64,000 nt of DNA from JBKQHQ01 sp052148715 (GCA_052148715.1 JBKQHQ010000259.1:127282-191281), one strand, 5' to 3'. Positions 35,277-43,481 are shown, counted from the first letter of the stretch. Translations and numbers: made by a program. Notes: generated by a model not told the origin, from the letters alone.

Positions 35277-35324
35277 GGGTTTGCTCCTCGTGATCTGCAA
35301 ATCGTTGCTTCAGTCGTCTGTCTG

Positions 35325-37430
35325 TCAGCGGCGTGACTTGCCTTGCGTCTTGGCGAACTGCGCCCGAGCCGCCTCCATCACCTTCTCTGCGGTGAAGCCG
35401 AACTTGACCAGAAGGTCCTTCAATGGAGCGGATGCGCCAAAGGTATGCATGCCGATGATCGCCCCGCTGCTCCCGGCATAGCGGTCCCAGCCGATGACGG
35501 AACCCTGCTCGACGGTGACGCGCGCTGTGACTTCCGGCGGCAAGACGGCTTCGCGGTAGCTTTGGTCCTGTTGCTCGAACAATTCCCACGACGGCATGCT
35601 CACCACGCGTGCACGCACCCCCTCGCGCTTGAGGGCCTCGTAGACGTCGATGCACAGCCGAACCTCGCTGCCGGTGCCGATCAGGATGACGTCGGGCTTG
35701 CCGCCTTCCGCGTCGGCGAGGACGTAGGCGCCGCGCGCCAATCCCGCGGCGGGTGCGTAACGCGAGCGATCGAAGGTCGGCACCGCCTGGCGCGTCAGGA
35801 CCAGGCAGGCCGGTTGGTGCTTGAGCCGCATGACGACCCGATAGGCTTCGGTCACCTCGTTGGCGTCGGCCGGGCGCAGCGTGATCAAGCCGGGGACGCT
35901 GCGCAACCCGAGTAGTTGCTCGATCGGCTGATGGGTCGGTCCGTCCTCCCCGACCCCGATCGAATCATGGGTGAAGACATGGAACATGGGCAGTTCCATG
36001 AGCGCGCCGAGACGGACGGGCGGACGCATGTAGTCGTAGAAGACGAGGAACGTCGCGCCGAACGCACGCAGCCCGCACAGCGCGAGCCCATTCACGATGG
36101 CGCCCATGGCGTGCTCGCGCACGCCGAAATGAAGATTGCGGCCGCCGGGATTGCCGGGCTGCAGTTGACCCGCGTCGGCAACGTCGAGCTTGGTTTTGGT
36201 CGAGGGCGCAAGATCGGCGGCGCCGCCGAGCAGCCACGGCACCTTGGCGGCAACCGCATTGAGCACCTTGCCCGAAGAGTCACGCGTCGCCATGCCTTTC
36301 GGGTCGGCGGGGAAGCTCGGCAGGCCGGTGTCCCATCCGTCGGGGAGCTCGCGTTTGAGAACGAGGTCGATCTCGCGCGCGACATCCGGATAGTGCTCCC
36401 GGCAGCGCCGCATCTGCTCGTTCCACTGCGCATGCAGGGCTCTCCCGCGTTCGCCGATGCCGGAACGGAAGTGGTCGTAGACGCCGTCGGGCACCAGGAA
36501 CTGGGCGTCCTCGGGCCAGCCATAGAAGCGCTTGGTGAGCCGGACCTCCTCCTCGCCCAGCGGATCGCTGTGCGCCGCAGCGGTATTCTGCTTGTGCGGG
36601 GCGCCGTAGCCGATGATGCTGTGGACCATGATTAGGGTCGGCCGGTCGTCGGTGCGGCGGAATGTCTCCAACGCGCGCGCCACGCTCTCGGTGTCGTTGG
36701 CATCGTCGACCCGCAACACGTTCCAGCCATAGGCCGTGAAGCGCGCTGCCACATCCTCGGTGAAGGTAAGCTCGGTGTGGCCCTCGATGGTCACGGTGTT
36801 GTCGTCGTAGATCCAGCACAGATTGGCGAGCCGCAGATGCCCGGCGAGCGAGGCAGCCTCGCTGCCTACGCCTTCCATTAGGTCGCCGTCGCTGCAAGAG
36901 ACATAAACGTCAAAGTCGAACAGCGGCAGATCGGGTCGATTCAGGCGGCTGGCGAGGAAGCGGCTCGCCATGGCCATACCCACGCTGTTGCCGCAGCCCT
37001 GGCCGAGCGGGCCGGTCGTCGTCTCGACGCCGGGTGTGAGGCCATGTTCCGGATGGCCGGGCGTCCGGCTGCCAAGCTGACGGAACGCCTTGATGTCGTC
37101 GAGAGTGATTGCCGGCCGGTCGTCGTCGCGCGCCGAGCGAACGCCGGAAAGATGCAGCAGAGCATAGAGCAGCATCGATGCGTGGCCGTTCGACAGCACG
37201 AAACGGTCGCGGTTGGGCCATTGCGGGTCGGCCGCGTCGTAACGCAGGAAGCGCTGCCATAGCGTGTAGATCGCCGCGGCCATGCCCATAGGAGCGCCGG
37301 CATGGCCGGATTGGGCCTTCTGCACGGCATCGATTGCAAGGGTACGAATGGTATTGATGCTCAGGGCATCGATGGTCGAGGACGGACGCACGGCACCTTC
37401 TCGATGGGCTAATGTTTCAGTGACGGTCAT
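35325..37430 (-). CDS. tkt: Transketolase
   Basis: A 701-residue thiamine-diphosphate enzyme transferring two-carbon units between ketose and aldose phosphates. Seen: DAVQKAQSGHAGAPMGMA near residue 40, FVLSNGHASMLLYALLHLSG, the ThDP motif SCSDGDLMEGVGSEAASLAGHL with YDDNTVTIEG, TGPLGQGCGNSVGMAMA, and in the second half THDSIGVGEDGPTHQPIEQL. Length is slightly over the usual 660-670. It is the first gene of the minus-strand set tkt, tal-pgi, gnd, zwf, pgl, HAD, zinc finger, xfp. The 266-base upstream gap has no FNR-type site that I can find. Confidence 0.97.
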   Translation of the reverse strand: MTVTETLAHREGAVRPSSTIDALSINTIRTLAIDAVQKAQSGHAGAPMGMAAAIYTLWQRFLRYDAADPQWPNRDRFVLSNGHASMLLYALLHLSGVRSARDDDRPAITLDDIKAFRQLGSRTPGHPEHGLTPGVETTTGPLGQGCGNSVGMAMASRFLASRLNRPDLPLFDFDVYVSCSDGDLMEGVGSEAASLAGHLRLANLCWIYDDNTVTIEGHTELTFTEDVAARFTAYGWNVLRVDDANDTESVARALETFRRTDDRPTLIMVHSIIGYGAPHKQNTAAAHSDPLGEEEVRLTKRFYGWPEDAQFLVPDGVYDHFRSGIGERGRALHAQWNEQMRRCREHYPDVAREIDLVLKRELPDGWDTGLPSFPADPKGMATRDSSGKVLNAVAAKVPWLLGGAADLAPSTKTKLDVADAGQLQPGNPGGRNLHFGVREHAMGAIVNGLALCGLRAFGATFLVFYDYMRPPVRLGALMELPMFHVFTHDSIGVGEDGPTHQPIEQLLGLRSVPGLITLRPADANEVTEAYRVVMRLKHQPACLVLTRQAVPTFDRSRYAPAAGLARGAYVLADAEGGKPDVILIGTGSEVRLCIDVYEALKREGVRARVVSMPSWELFEQQDQSYREAVLPPEVTARVTVEQGSVIGWDRYAGSSGAIIGMHTFGASAPLKDLLVKFGFTAEKVMEAARAQFAKTQGKSRR

Positions 37431-37696
37431 TGTGTTTATTGAAATTGTGGCGGCGGCGATACCGGAAATTTGAGTCGGGCAGGCCGGAAACGGCCGTCCA
37501 CCGCAAGCGCCTCTCGAATGTGATCAAGGTCGGCAAGGGATTTCCCTCGGCGCGGCTCAGGGCTGCAAGCAGCAACGGAGCAAGTAGGCCCGCCGCCTTG
37601 CACCGCATCAACGCCGTTCGGATACCTCCCGTTCCTTCGCGCCCAATCTACAGGCAACCGACCGAATAAGCGTCGCCGTGGACGGCAACGCGGCGG

Positions 37697-38035
37697 TCAG
37701 CGCGGGCCAAATCGTTCGGCGGGCGGGGCAATCTCGGTGACGAGGTCGCGGATGAGCGGTTTGTTGGCAAGCGGAGCGAGAATCATTTCGCGCGCCTCGA
37801 GCCGTGCCGTGCAGGCATAGACGGTCGCGCCATCGAGTTCGATCATGCATTCCTTGCAGGCATTGGCGTTGATGCAGGAAAAGCGAATCGCAAGTGTGGG
37901 GTCCCTGTGCACGCGGATCCAGCGGAGCGCATCGAGCACCGACTGGCCCGGCTCGAACGGCACTTCGTAGGTTTCGAACCGCCCCGCCTCTGGCGCAGTT
38001 CCGCGCCAGACCTTGAGCAAAGCGATAAGCTTCAT
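37697..38035 (-). CDS. Short 2Fe-2S protein, N-terminal domain of SdhB/FrdB only
   Basis: A 112-residue protein equal to the N-terminal ferredoxin domain of succinate dehydrogenase/fumarate reductase iron-sulfur subunits. The cysteine set is Cys54, Cys60, Cys63 and Cys75 in SCINANACKEC...VYACTARL. The first spacing is CxxxxxC, five residues against four in ordinary SdhB. The second domain with the 4Fe-4S and 3Fe-4S clusters is absent, and the stop is clean. Its ATG overlaps the stop of the flavoprotein gene by four bases, so both are made together. It may pass electrons between the flavoprotein and an unidentified partner. Confidence 0.85.
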   Translation of the reverse strand: MKLIALLKVWRGTAPEAGRFETYEVPFEPGQSVLDALRWIRVHRDPTLAIRFSCINANACKECMIELDGATVYACTARLEAREMILAPLANKPLIRDLVTEIAPPAERFGPR

Positions 38036-39726
38036 TGTGCTGCCTCGGCAGCGACGACGGCACTGCGGGTGAACTCGAGCTCGCTGCCGCGCAAATGCAC
38101 CACCTGGTTTGCTCCCCATTCGGGGCGCTGGTCGGGAAAATCCTCCCGTTGATGCGCGCCGCGGCTTTCGGTTCGTTGCAGCGCTGCCTGCGTCACGACC
38201 CGCGCCACAAGCAGCATGTTGCGCAAGTCGAGCCATTCGAGGCGTGCAAGATCGAACGCCAGGGCGGCGGCTGGCGGCAGGTCCCCGAGCGCTCGTGTCA
38301 TCTCGCCGATGCACCCGAGCGCCTGCGCGAGCTTTTCGGCCGTTCGGTATGGGCCGACCTGGTTCCACATCGTGCGCTGTAGCTCCTGCACCATCTCGGC
38401 CGTGTTCAAGTCGCGGCGCCGGGAAGAATCCCCCTGCAGCCAGTCGAGTGCTCCCCCGCTCGACCCAAATGACTGCGACGCCGTCGCTTTCGCCCGAGCG
38501 GCGGCCGAGCGGCCGGCGCGCCGGCCGAACACCAAGGCTTCCGTGACGGCGTTGCCGGAGAGCCGATTGGCGCCGTTGGCGCCGCCAACCGCTTCGCCGG
38601 CGACGAAAAGGCCCGGAACCGGCGTTTGCATGCGCGCGTCCGCGGCCACGCCGCCCATGTGGTAGTGCGCGATCGGGGCGACCTCGACCGGCATTTCGGT
38701 GAGGTCGATCTTGTTGGCGGCGAGGCGATCGATCACGGGCCCGAAGGCGGCGCGCAATTGCGCCGCCGAGCAGTGCTGGAAGCTGAGATAAGCGCCGCCA
38801 TGCGGCGAGCCGCGTCCCGCCTCCACCTCTTTCTGAATGGCATAGGTCGCGAGATCGCGGGTGAGGACGTACTTGTCGGCCTCGTCCGAGCCGTAGCGGG
38901 AAGTGAATTCCTCCATGGCGCCGTTGAGCAGCCGTCCGCCGAGCTTGTAGCGGAACGGATCCCACATGATCGGGTCCATGCCGATCAGCCGCGGTGCGAG
39001 ATGGCCGATCGGAAAAAACTGTACGAATTCCATGTCGAGGAGGGGGGCGCCGGCGCGCAGCGCGAGCGCGTAGCCGTCCCCCCCCATATTCGCCGAGGCG
39101 CTGTTGCGATGATAGAGCCGCGTCAGGCCACCGGTCGCGACTATGGTGGATTTGGCGGCGATGACCACCGAGGCGCCCGAGGTCAGATGCAGCGCCAGCG
39201 CGCCGCCGACCTCGCCGTCGGCGACGATGAGATCGACGACGCAGAGATCGCCGGCGCGGCGAATGCCGCCCGTGCGGTTCACCACCGTGCGCAAGGTTTT
39301 CGACACCGCCGGCCCGGTGTTGAGGAAATCGACATAGACGCAGCGCGGCCGATCGTGGCCGGGCGCCATGGTCTGCGCGATACGTCCATCCCGGCGCGCC
39401 CAGCCGACGCCCCAGGCGTCCATCTCTCGGATGCAGTCGGGGCCTTCCTCGCAGAGGAGCCGCGCCAGGGCGGCGTCGCACAGGGCGCGGCCGGCCTGCA
39501 ACGTGTCATCGAGATGATGGCGCCAATCGTCCGGAACCTCGGAGCCGAGCGCGACCGCCACCGTCATCTGCGCCATTACGGTTGCGCCGCCGCGTCCGAT
39601 CAGGCTGCGGTCGAGCAGCAGCACACGGCAGCCCGCCCGTGCGGCCTCGATTGCCGCATACATGCCGGCTCCGCCCGCGCCGATCACGAGGACGTCGGTC
39701 TCCACCCGCATCGGCTCAGATTTCAT
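38032..39726 (-). CDS. Fumarate reductase/succinate dehydrogenase-like flavoprotein
   Basis: A 564-residue FAD protein. The FAD motif VLVIGAGGAGMYAAIEAARAG is at about 9-28 and the C-terminal FAD contact is PGLFVAGEAVGGANGANRLSGNAVTEALVFGRRAG. The substrate His/Arg region appears as PIAHYHMGGVAAD. In SdhA the FAD is bound covalently through His in a SHT-AAQGG motif; here the matching stretch is RGGATVMAQMTVAV, with Ala instead of His, so FAD is probably non-covalent. The C-terminal helical domain (RTMWNQVGPYRTAEKL) is typical. It is coupled to a 112-residue 2Fe-2S protein, with no membrane-anchor genes. Succinate, aspartate or another dicarboxylate-type substrate is possible. Confidence 0.87.
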   Translation of the reverse strand: MKSEPMRVETDVLVIGAGGAGMYAAIEAARAGCRVLLLDRSLIGRGGATVMAQMTVAVALGSEVPDDWRHHLDDTLQAGRALCDAALARLLCEEGPDCIREMDAWGVGWARRDGRIAQTMAPGHDRPRCVYVDFLNTGPAVSKTLRTVVNRTGGIRRAGDLCVVDLIVADGEVGGALALHLTSGASVVIAAKSTIVATGGLTRLYHRNSASANMGGDGYALALRAGAPLLDMEFVQFFPIGHLAPRLIGMDPIMWDPFRYKLGGRLLNGAMEEFTSRYGSDEADKYVLTRDLATYAIQKEVEAGRGSPHGGAYLSFQHCSAAQLRAAFGPVIDRLAANKIDLTEMPVEVAPIAHYHMGGVAADARMQTPVPGLFVAGEAVGGANGANRLSGNAVTEALVFGRRAGRSAAARAKATASQSFGSSGGALDWLQGDSSRRRDLNTAEMVQELQRTMWNQVGPYRTAEKLAQALGCIGEMTRALGDLPPAAALAFDLARLEWLDLRNMLLVARVVTQAALQRTESRGAHQREDFPDQRPEWGANQVVHLRGSELEFTRSAVVAAEAAQ

Positions 39727-39857
39727 GGTGATCACGTAATATCAAAAGGCTGCAAAAGCTATTCCCTTTGCGGTTCGGCGTGGACCGCAGGTGGCCCGGT
39801 CATTCCGGCTCGACTGGGCTTCTGGGCCCCGACGAGGAGCCCGGGCCCGAGGACATT

Positions 39858-40634
39858 TCACCGTGCGCTGCTTCGAACTGCGCCGTTAGTCGCCGCCAAG
39901 GATAGCCGGTCACCATCACATGCGAGGCGGGCGTCGATGCCACGCTCGCAGCCGAGTCGCCAAACCGAGGCATTGAGCCGTCGCGTCTCCCCACGCACGA
40001 TCCCCGATCCGCAATGCGTGAACACGGCACGGCGAACACCTGCGCTTTCGCACCAGTCGAGTTGCGCGATAATTGCAGCGTGGCCGATCAACGTCCCATT
40101 TTTCTTGCGCACCATTGAGCGTTTCATGGTCGCCCCATCGCCGATATAAATGTCGATTCCGCGAAGCACGGCCGATGCATTGGGGAGTTCGGCTACATCG
40201 GGCAGGTAGAAGAAAGAGCTGTCTCCCGCCAACACGCGATATCCCACGGCCGGCGCGCGGATCGAATGTTGAACCGGAAATGCCTTGAACGTGATTCCAC
40301 CAATGGATACGGATCTCTCCAACGGCATCGTACGTCGATCGGGAATGGGATAGCGGTGGAGCAAATCCAACGTTGCTTCGGCCGCGTAGACACGACAGGG
40401 AGCGCCCTTGGCGAGGCCCGCGGCATGGTCGGGATGTGCGTGTGTGAGCACGATGGCGGTCGGCGCGATGGCGCGGAGCCGACCCAGCCAATCCGCGCCG
40501 CAATCAATCATGATCCGTGCATCGTTGTATTGAACGAGCAACGCGCTATGACGTCGGTGCCGGCGAGAGCGGAGCTCGATCTCGCCGCGCGTACCAAGAA
40601 AGGTCAACTCAATTGCCCTGGTTTTTTCTGCCAC
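39858..40634 (-). CDS. Metallo-beta-lactamase-fold hydrolase
   Basis: A 258-residue MBL-fold protein. It starts with a typical beta strand (IELTFLGTRGEIE), then has DCGADW, the metal motif LTHAHPDHAAGLA (HxHxDH, about residues 64-69), a later His in FPVQHSIRAPAVGYRV, Asp in FYLPDVAEL and a last His in TLIGHAAIIAQ. This is close to the RNase Z/PhnP-like branch acting on phosphodiesters. It is on the minus strand; two FNR-type sites lie 166-253 bases upstream of its start and could belong to it or to genes on the other strand. Confidence 0.85.
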   Translation of the reverse strand: MAEKTRAIELTFLGTRGEIELRSRRHRRHSALLVQYNDARIMIDCGADWLGRLRAIAPTAIVLTHAHPDHAAGLAKGAPCRVYAAEATLDLLHRYPIPDRRTMPLERSVSIGGITFKAFPVQHSIRAPAVGYRVLAGDSSFFYLPDVAELPNASAVLRGIDIYIGDGATMKRSMVRKKNGTLIGHAAIIAQLDWCESAGVRRAVFTHCGSGIVRGETRRLNASVWRLGCERGIDARLACDGDRLSLAATNGAVRSSAR

Positions 40635-40799
40635 TTCGATCCCCCATCGAATTCAAGGTGCTCCGACGGGGATCAGGGACAGAGGAATCGCGTCGGCGCC
40701 AAAATGCAAAAATCACCCGCAAAGCGCTAGAGCATATCTCCGCGAGACTGCTGGCCGATCTCCATTAAAATTGATTATGAGCAGCGTGGCAGTAACTCG

Positions 40800-40813
40800 T
40801 TGAGAAAGATCAA
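40800..40813. promoter_or_regulatory. FNR/FixK-type site, one mismatch
   Basis: TTGAG-AAAG-ATCAA, nine of ten consensus bases of TTGAT-N4-ATCAA. It lies 166 bases upstream of the MBL-fold gene start (minus strand) and 74 bases before an exact site at 40874. Confidence 0.55.
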
Positions 40814-40873
40814 TTCCCGCCGTCTTTCTTCTTGTGTGACGGGTCAGCCTTCAGGAACCGAATTTCCACTGTT

Positions 40874-40887
40874 TTGATCAAGATCAA
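40874..40887. promoter_or_regulatory. FNR/FixK-type site, exact palindrome
   Basis: TTGAT-CAAG-ATCAA matches the FNR/FixK consensus at all ten fixed bases. If it works at -41.5 as class II FNR sites do, transcription toward the right would start near 40922, before the small frames at 40956 and 41093. Confidence 0.7.
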
Positions 40888-40904
40888 CGCGGAACTAGTC
40901 ATGG

Positions 40905-41072
40905 ATGCAGAAGGTGGCGTTGCGCCCGACTATCCTCGACGTCGAGGAGACTTCCATGTGGCTCGCTGGTGACGCCGATGTTTTCGGCGCCGGCTGAGAT
41001 GCAGGTGTCGTCGGCGACGTCGCTGCGATTCTGACCGCCTACGAAGAGGAAGAGTCGCCACCGGCGAGGTGA
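40905..41072 (+). pseudogene. Possible small gene interrupted by an in-frame TGA
   Basis: From ATG 40905 the frame runs MQKVALRPTILDVEETSMW and on to FGAG, meets TGA at 40995-40997, and then continues with protein-like DAGVVGDVAAILTAYEEEE to TGA 41070-41072. An internal ATG at 40956 has GAGGAGA upstream. Both halves look like coding sequence, so this may be a small gene broken by one base change, or two very short peptides. It sits just after an exact FNR-type site and before the gene at 41093. I know no family. Selenocysteine reading is not supported. Confidence 0.35.
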
Positions 41073-41092
41073 ACCTCCACAGGGAGACTGCT

Positions 41093-41356
41093 ATGATTTC
41101 ATTGGAAGATTGCATTGGTCTTTGCGGTCTCGATGAAGAGCAAGTGGCGGCAATTAGTGAACATGAGCACATCCCGGAAATAGCTGCTGCTGCGTTGGCC
41201 AACTATCTACTGAAGCAGCCGCATGGCGGCGAAACCATTCGAATAATGATCACAGACGATATCCACAAAGCGCTTGACGCGGGTCGTGTCAGACATGCGG
41301 CGGAGCTATTCATGGCGCTGCGGCACTTCCTGGAACAGAACCCTGACGCGGTGTAA
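41093..41356 (+). CDS. Small conserved protein, 87 residues
   Basis: An acidic helical protein starting MISLEDCIGLCGLDEEQVAAISEHEH, then IPEIAAAALANYLL and a second helical half ending FLEQNPDAV. ATG 41093 follows AGGGAG. I recall similar short proteins in rhizobial genomes but cannot name a domain; the IxEHEHIPEIAA core appears conserved. It is the first sound gene after the FNR-type sites at 40800 and 40874, so it may be oxygen-regulated. The stop is 118 bases before the SinR-like gene, which has its own candidate site. Confidence 0.7.
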   Translation: MISLEDCIGLCGLDEEQVAAISEHEHIPEIAAAALANYLLKQPHGGETIRIMITDDIHKALDAGRVRHAAELFMALRHFLEQNPDAV

Positions 41357-41393
41357 TCGGCGGTTGCCAATTGGACCTCGCGGCGCCTCGTCT

Positions 41394-41407
41394 TTGATCT
41401 GAGTCAA
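41394..41407. promoter_or_regulatory. FNR/FixK-type site, one mismatch
   Basis: TTGAT-CTGA-GTCAA, nine of ten consensus bases. Its centre is 73 bases before the start of the SinR-like gene at 41474, consistent with a class II promoter and a leader of about 30 bases. Confidence 0.6.
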
Positions 41408-41473
41408 GAACCAAAAGTCGATTAATCGCCGATTTGGGAGTGGTGGAAGCTTTACACTGTTCGGGAGTAGCCA

Positions 41474-41749
41474 ATGGCCATCTATATGATTGGATATGAT
41501 TTGCACCGATCGAAAGGCGAGGATTACGATGAACTCTTTGCGGCGCTTGAAGCAATCGGAACCGGGTACTGGGACTGCCTCGATTCGACGTGGCTTGTCA
41601 TAACGGAAAGAACATCAGTTGAAATCAGAGACGAGCTCAAACAGCATCTAAAGGATGATGATCGGCTGCTCGTCATGCGTTACGGAGAGGGTGCAGTGTG
41701 GCTGGGGTTCAAGGACGAATGTCAAACTTGGCTAGAAGACAAGCTTTGA
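41474..41749 (+). CDS. SinR-family small protein (Cas2/VapD-like fold)
   Basis: A 91-residue protein starting MAIYMIGYDLHRSKGEDYDELFAAL, with YWDCLDSTWLVIT in the middle and a basic-to-acidic second half ending WLEDKL. This matches what I know of SinR-family proteins: a ferredoxin-like fold related to Cas2 and the VapD ribonuclease, beginning with a beta strand IGYDL and followed by a helix that measures a paired strand. No cas genes, repeat array or antitoxin gene is nearby. It probably acts as a dimer on RNA or DNA, but activity is unknown. A candidate FNR-type site precedes it. Confidence 0.72.
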   Translation: MAIYMIGYDLHRSKGEDYDELFAALEAIGTGYWDCLDSTWLVITERTSVEIRDELKQHLKDDDRLLVMRYGEGAVWLGFKDECQTWLEDKL

Positions 41750-42024
41750 CGCTTTAACGATCTCTGCACAGCCGGCAGAGCGCGGATGGCTCCTCTAAGC
41801 TTGCTGATGTCAGCTCCTGGATTTCATTCCACGCCGATATCTTCCGATTGGCAACAAATGTTCCGGCAGCGGAATCTGCAGGCCACGTGGGGCACGAAAA
41901 CCCATTCCCCGGCATCAACCGCAGAGCGGCAAGGTGGCACCGGCATCAAGGCTGAGAATGCTTGTCGTTCGAGGGGCCACCCGTGACGACAAGAGTCACA
42001 TCTCCAGGCGCGACTTAAGCAATC

Positions 42025-42318
42025 TCACATTCTATGCTCAAGTTTCGCGAGAATCGTCGCGATTTCATCTTTGAGCTTAAGACGCCGCTTCTTGAGCCGT
42101 TCAAGTACCTCGTCGGTGGTCGGCTGCTCATCCGATACGATGCGATAGATGTCGCGATTGACCTCGTCGTAGCGGGTGACGAGTTGTCGGAACCGATAGT
42201 TGGTTCTCGTCAACCGCTCGATGAAGCCCGTTTCCCGGGGAAACTCGTCTCGCAATTCATGGGGGATGTGCATCATGACGCGCTTGTCCTTGGGGCACTT
42301 GATCATAAAGGCGCTCAT
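42025..42318 (-). CDS. YdcH-family protein (DUF465)
   Basis: A 97-residue helical protein. The C-terminal half, PTTDEVLERLKKRRLKLKDEIATIL, is the DUF465 signature (two helices with K-R-x-L-x-L-K-D-E-I). The start is uncertain: ATG 42318 has AAGGCAG upstream, while the internal MMHIPHELRDEF (ATG 42276) with AAGGA upstream fits relatives better and would give 83 residues. Function unknown; the family is often linked to stress or to anaerobic conditions in alphaproteobacteria, which agrees with the surroundings. Confidence 0.75.
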   Translation of the reverse strand: MSAFMIKCPKDKRVMMHIPHELRDEFPRETGFIERLTRTNYRFRQLVTRYDEVNRDIYRIVSDEQPTTDEVLERLKKRRLKLKDEIATILAKLEHRM

Positions 42319-42789
42319 CTGCCTTGCGTTGGATCAACAGGAAGGTGCCTTCGCGACGCAAGCAGCGATGCCGCGCAACGGACGTGCCCTCCCGGACGAG
42401 CGCTCGAAGCTGGACTCACCAGTAAGGGAGTGCGCGGTCACTGCCCGAGTGACGAGACGTTAGAATAAGCCGAGGGAGGTCGCATCGGAGCGATGTGGAT
42501 CATCGGAATGTAAAAAAGAGGGCCGCTCGCGCGCGCGGCCGGCCCGGAGGTTACGCCAATGGACCTCTTGGAGGGCTTACGCGGCCATCGCGGCTATTTT
42601 CAGATTCACCGCGGAGATCCTGCGGGTGCGCCGATCTGTCTGCAGCTTGCACCCTCGCCACGACATAATTCGAGGCGGCTGAGCCGGTCCCGGTTCAAGA
42701 CCCCGGCTCTCAAATCGTCGCATTGAGGGACCGAGCTTGAGAGTTCTTCTGCGACGCCTGGAGACCGCGCACAGTAGTGCTTCGGTCTG
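42319..42789. other. Gene-poor stretch between two minus-strand genes
   Basis: Apart from the doubtful 55-codon frame at 42559, I see no gene here. A GC palindromic cluster at about 42513-42550 (GGCCGCTCGCGCGCGCGGCC) could fold, and lies between the two genes as a terminator or processing site might. No FNR-type site is seen in the gap. Confidence 0.4.
42559..42726 (+). CDS. Doubtful 55-residue reading frame
   Basis: ATG 42559 follows GGAGG with an eight-base gap. It gives a short product starting MDLLEGLRGHRGYFQIHRGD and becoming arginine/serine-rich, with stop TGA 42724-42726. The good ribosome-binding site is the only support; the second half has composition expected of random GC-rich sequence. 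Confidence 0.25.
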   Translation: MDLLEGLRGHRGYFQIHRGDPAGAPICLQLAPSPRHNSRRLSRSRFKTPALKSSH

Positions 42790-43206
42790 TCAGGACGCTA
42801 GCTTCGCTTCGTATAGCCCTTTCGTGAGGTGATCATGGAGATCGGCATCTTCGATAAGGGAAGCTGTGATGGTCCCATCGCCGAGGAACTCCGCTTCAGT
42901 TACCCCGCGATGCCATTTTTGCGCTGCAAGCTTGCCTTGGCCGATGCGCATCAAGGTGTACAGCTCCGAGCGCCCTGCAGGTGACAGCCCGGCGATAGCA
43001 TCATGGAGCGCCGTGATCTGTGATGCCTCGGCAGGAACGGGCGCGAAGCCAAGCGCGGCAGTCGGATTATGTTCGCCACGCGTCGCTTTCAACTCAACCA
43101 GATCACCCTCGCGGACGTTGCCGAGGAATTCGTCGCGCTGCATGCGCGCGGCTTTCGCAAGGAGCGCGACGAAGTGCGCTTGATCGGGGTTCAGCGCCTT
43201 AAGCAT
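42790..43206 (-). CDS. DUF3775-like protein
   Basis: A 138-residue protein starting MLKALNPDQAHFVALLAKAARM. The stretch GLSPAGRSELYTLMRIGQGKLAAQKWHRGVTEAEFL matches what I recall of DUF3775, a small alphaproteobacterial family of unknown function; the tail HDHLTKGLYEAKLAS is short. I took ATG 43206 because the 16 residues before it are not conserved-looking. It points away from the hydrolase-phosphoribosyltransferase pair; the 349-base gap between them holds two FNR-type sites nearer the hydrolase side. Confidence 0.65.
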   Translation of the reverse strand: MLKALNPDQAHFVALLAKAARMQRDEFLGNVREGDLVELKATRGEHNPTAALGFAPVPAEASQITALHDAIAGLSPAGRSELYTLMRIGQGKLAAQKWHRGVTEAEFLGDGTITASLIEDADLHDHLTKGLYEAKLAS

Positions 43207-43415
43207 AGGAAGCTCCGGATTCTGTGCTCGACGCGCATGGGTGACCCTATCCAATCTTGATCTGATCCTGCCAATCCGCCGCGCTTAAGTGGAGTGAGCC
43301 TTCACAGTCGTCGCAGGTGATGTGCTGACATTGCGGGCAGCACCTCTCCGGCAATTCCTTTGTTGCCTCGCGCGAAAAGAGGAGTCATTCAATAGCCCAA
43401 TCAAGGCCGGGTTCG

Positions 43416-43429
43416 TTGATGTGGATCAA
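43416..43429. promoter_or_regulatory. FNR/FixK-type site, exact palindrome
   Basis: TTGAT-GTGG-ATCAA, ten of ten consensus bases. It is 66 bases upstream of a second site (43482) and about 130 bases before the hydrolase start at 43556. Tandem sites could allow strong or two-step activation. Confidence 0.68.
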
Positions 43430-43481
43430 AAGTGAGCAAGAGGTCATCCCGAACGCCGCCCAGGAGGAGTGTCCGCCGATA

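Larger units (their letters stand above)
40635..40899. other. Intergenic region carrying two FNR/FixK-type sites
   Basis: This is the gap between the MBL-fold gene (minus) and the small reading frames on the plus strand. It is AT-richer than the neighbouring genes and contains the sites at 40800 and 40874 described separately. I see no gene in it. Confidence 0.5.

Noticed and set aside
37431..37696. An FNR-type site upstream of tkt
   Set aside because: The nearest candidate (TTGATCACATTCGA on the minus strand near 37518-37531) has three mismatches to the consensus, so the pentose-phosphate operon is not included in the proposed regulon.
40995..40997. TGA as a selenocysteine codon in the small frame at 40905
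   Set aside because: No selenocysteine insertion hairpin is apparent just downstream, the context has no redox motif, and no known selenoprotein resembles it.
41786..41986. A 66-codon frame after the SinR-like gene
   Set aside because: No ribosome-binding site, low-complexity Ser/Thr/Gly/Arg-rich translation, and no recognisable fold; other frames of this gap also look non-coding.
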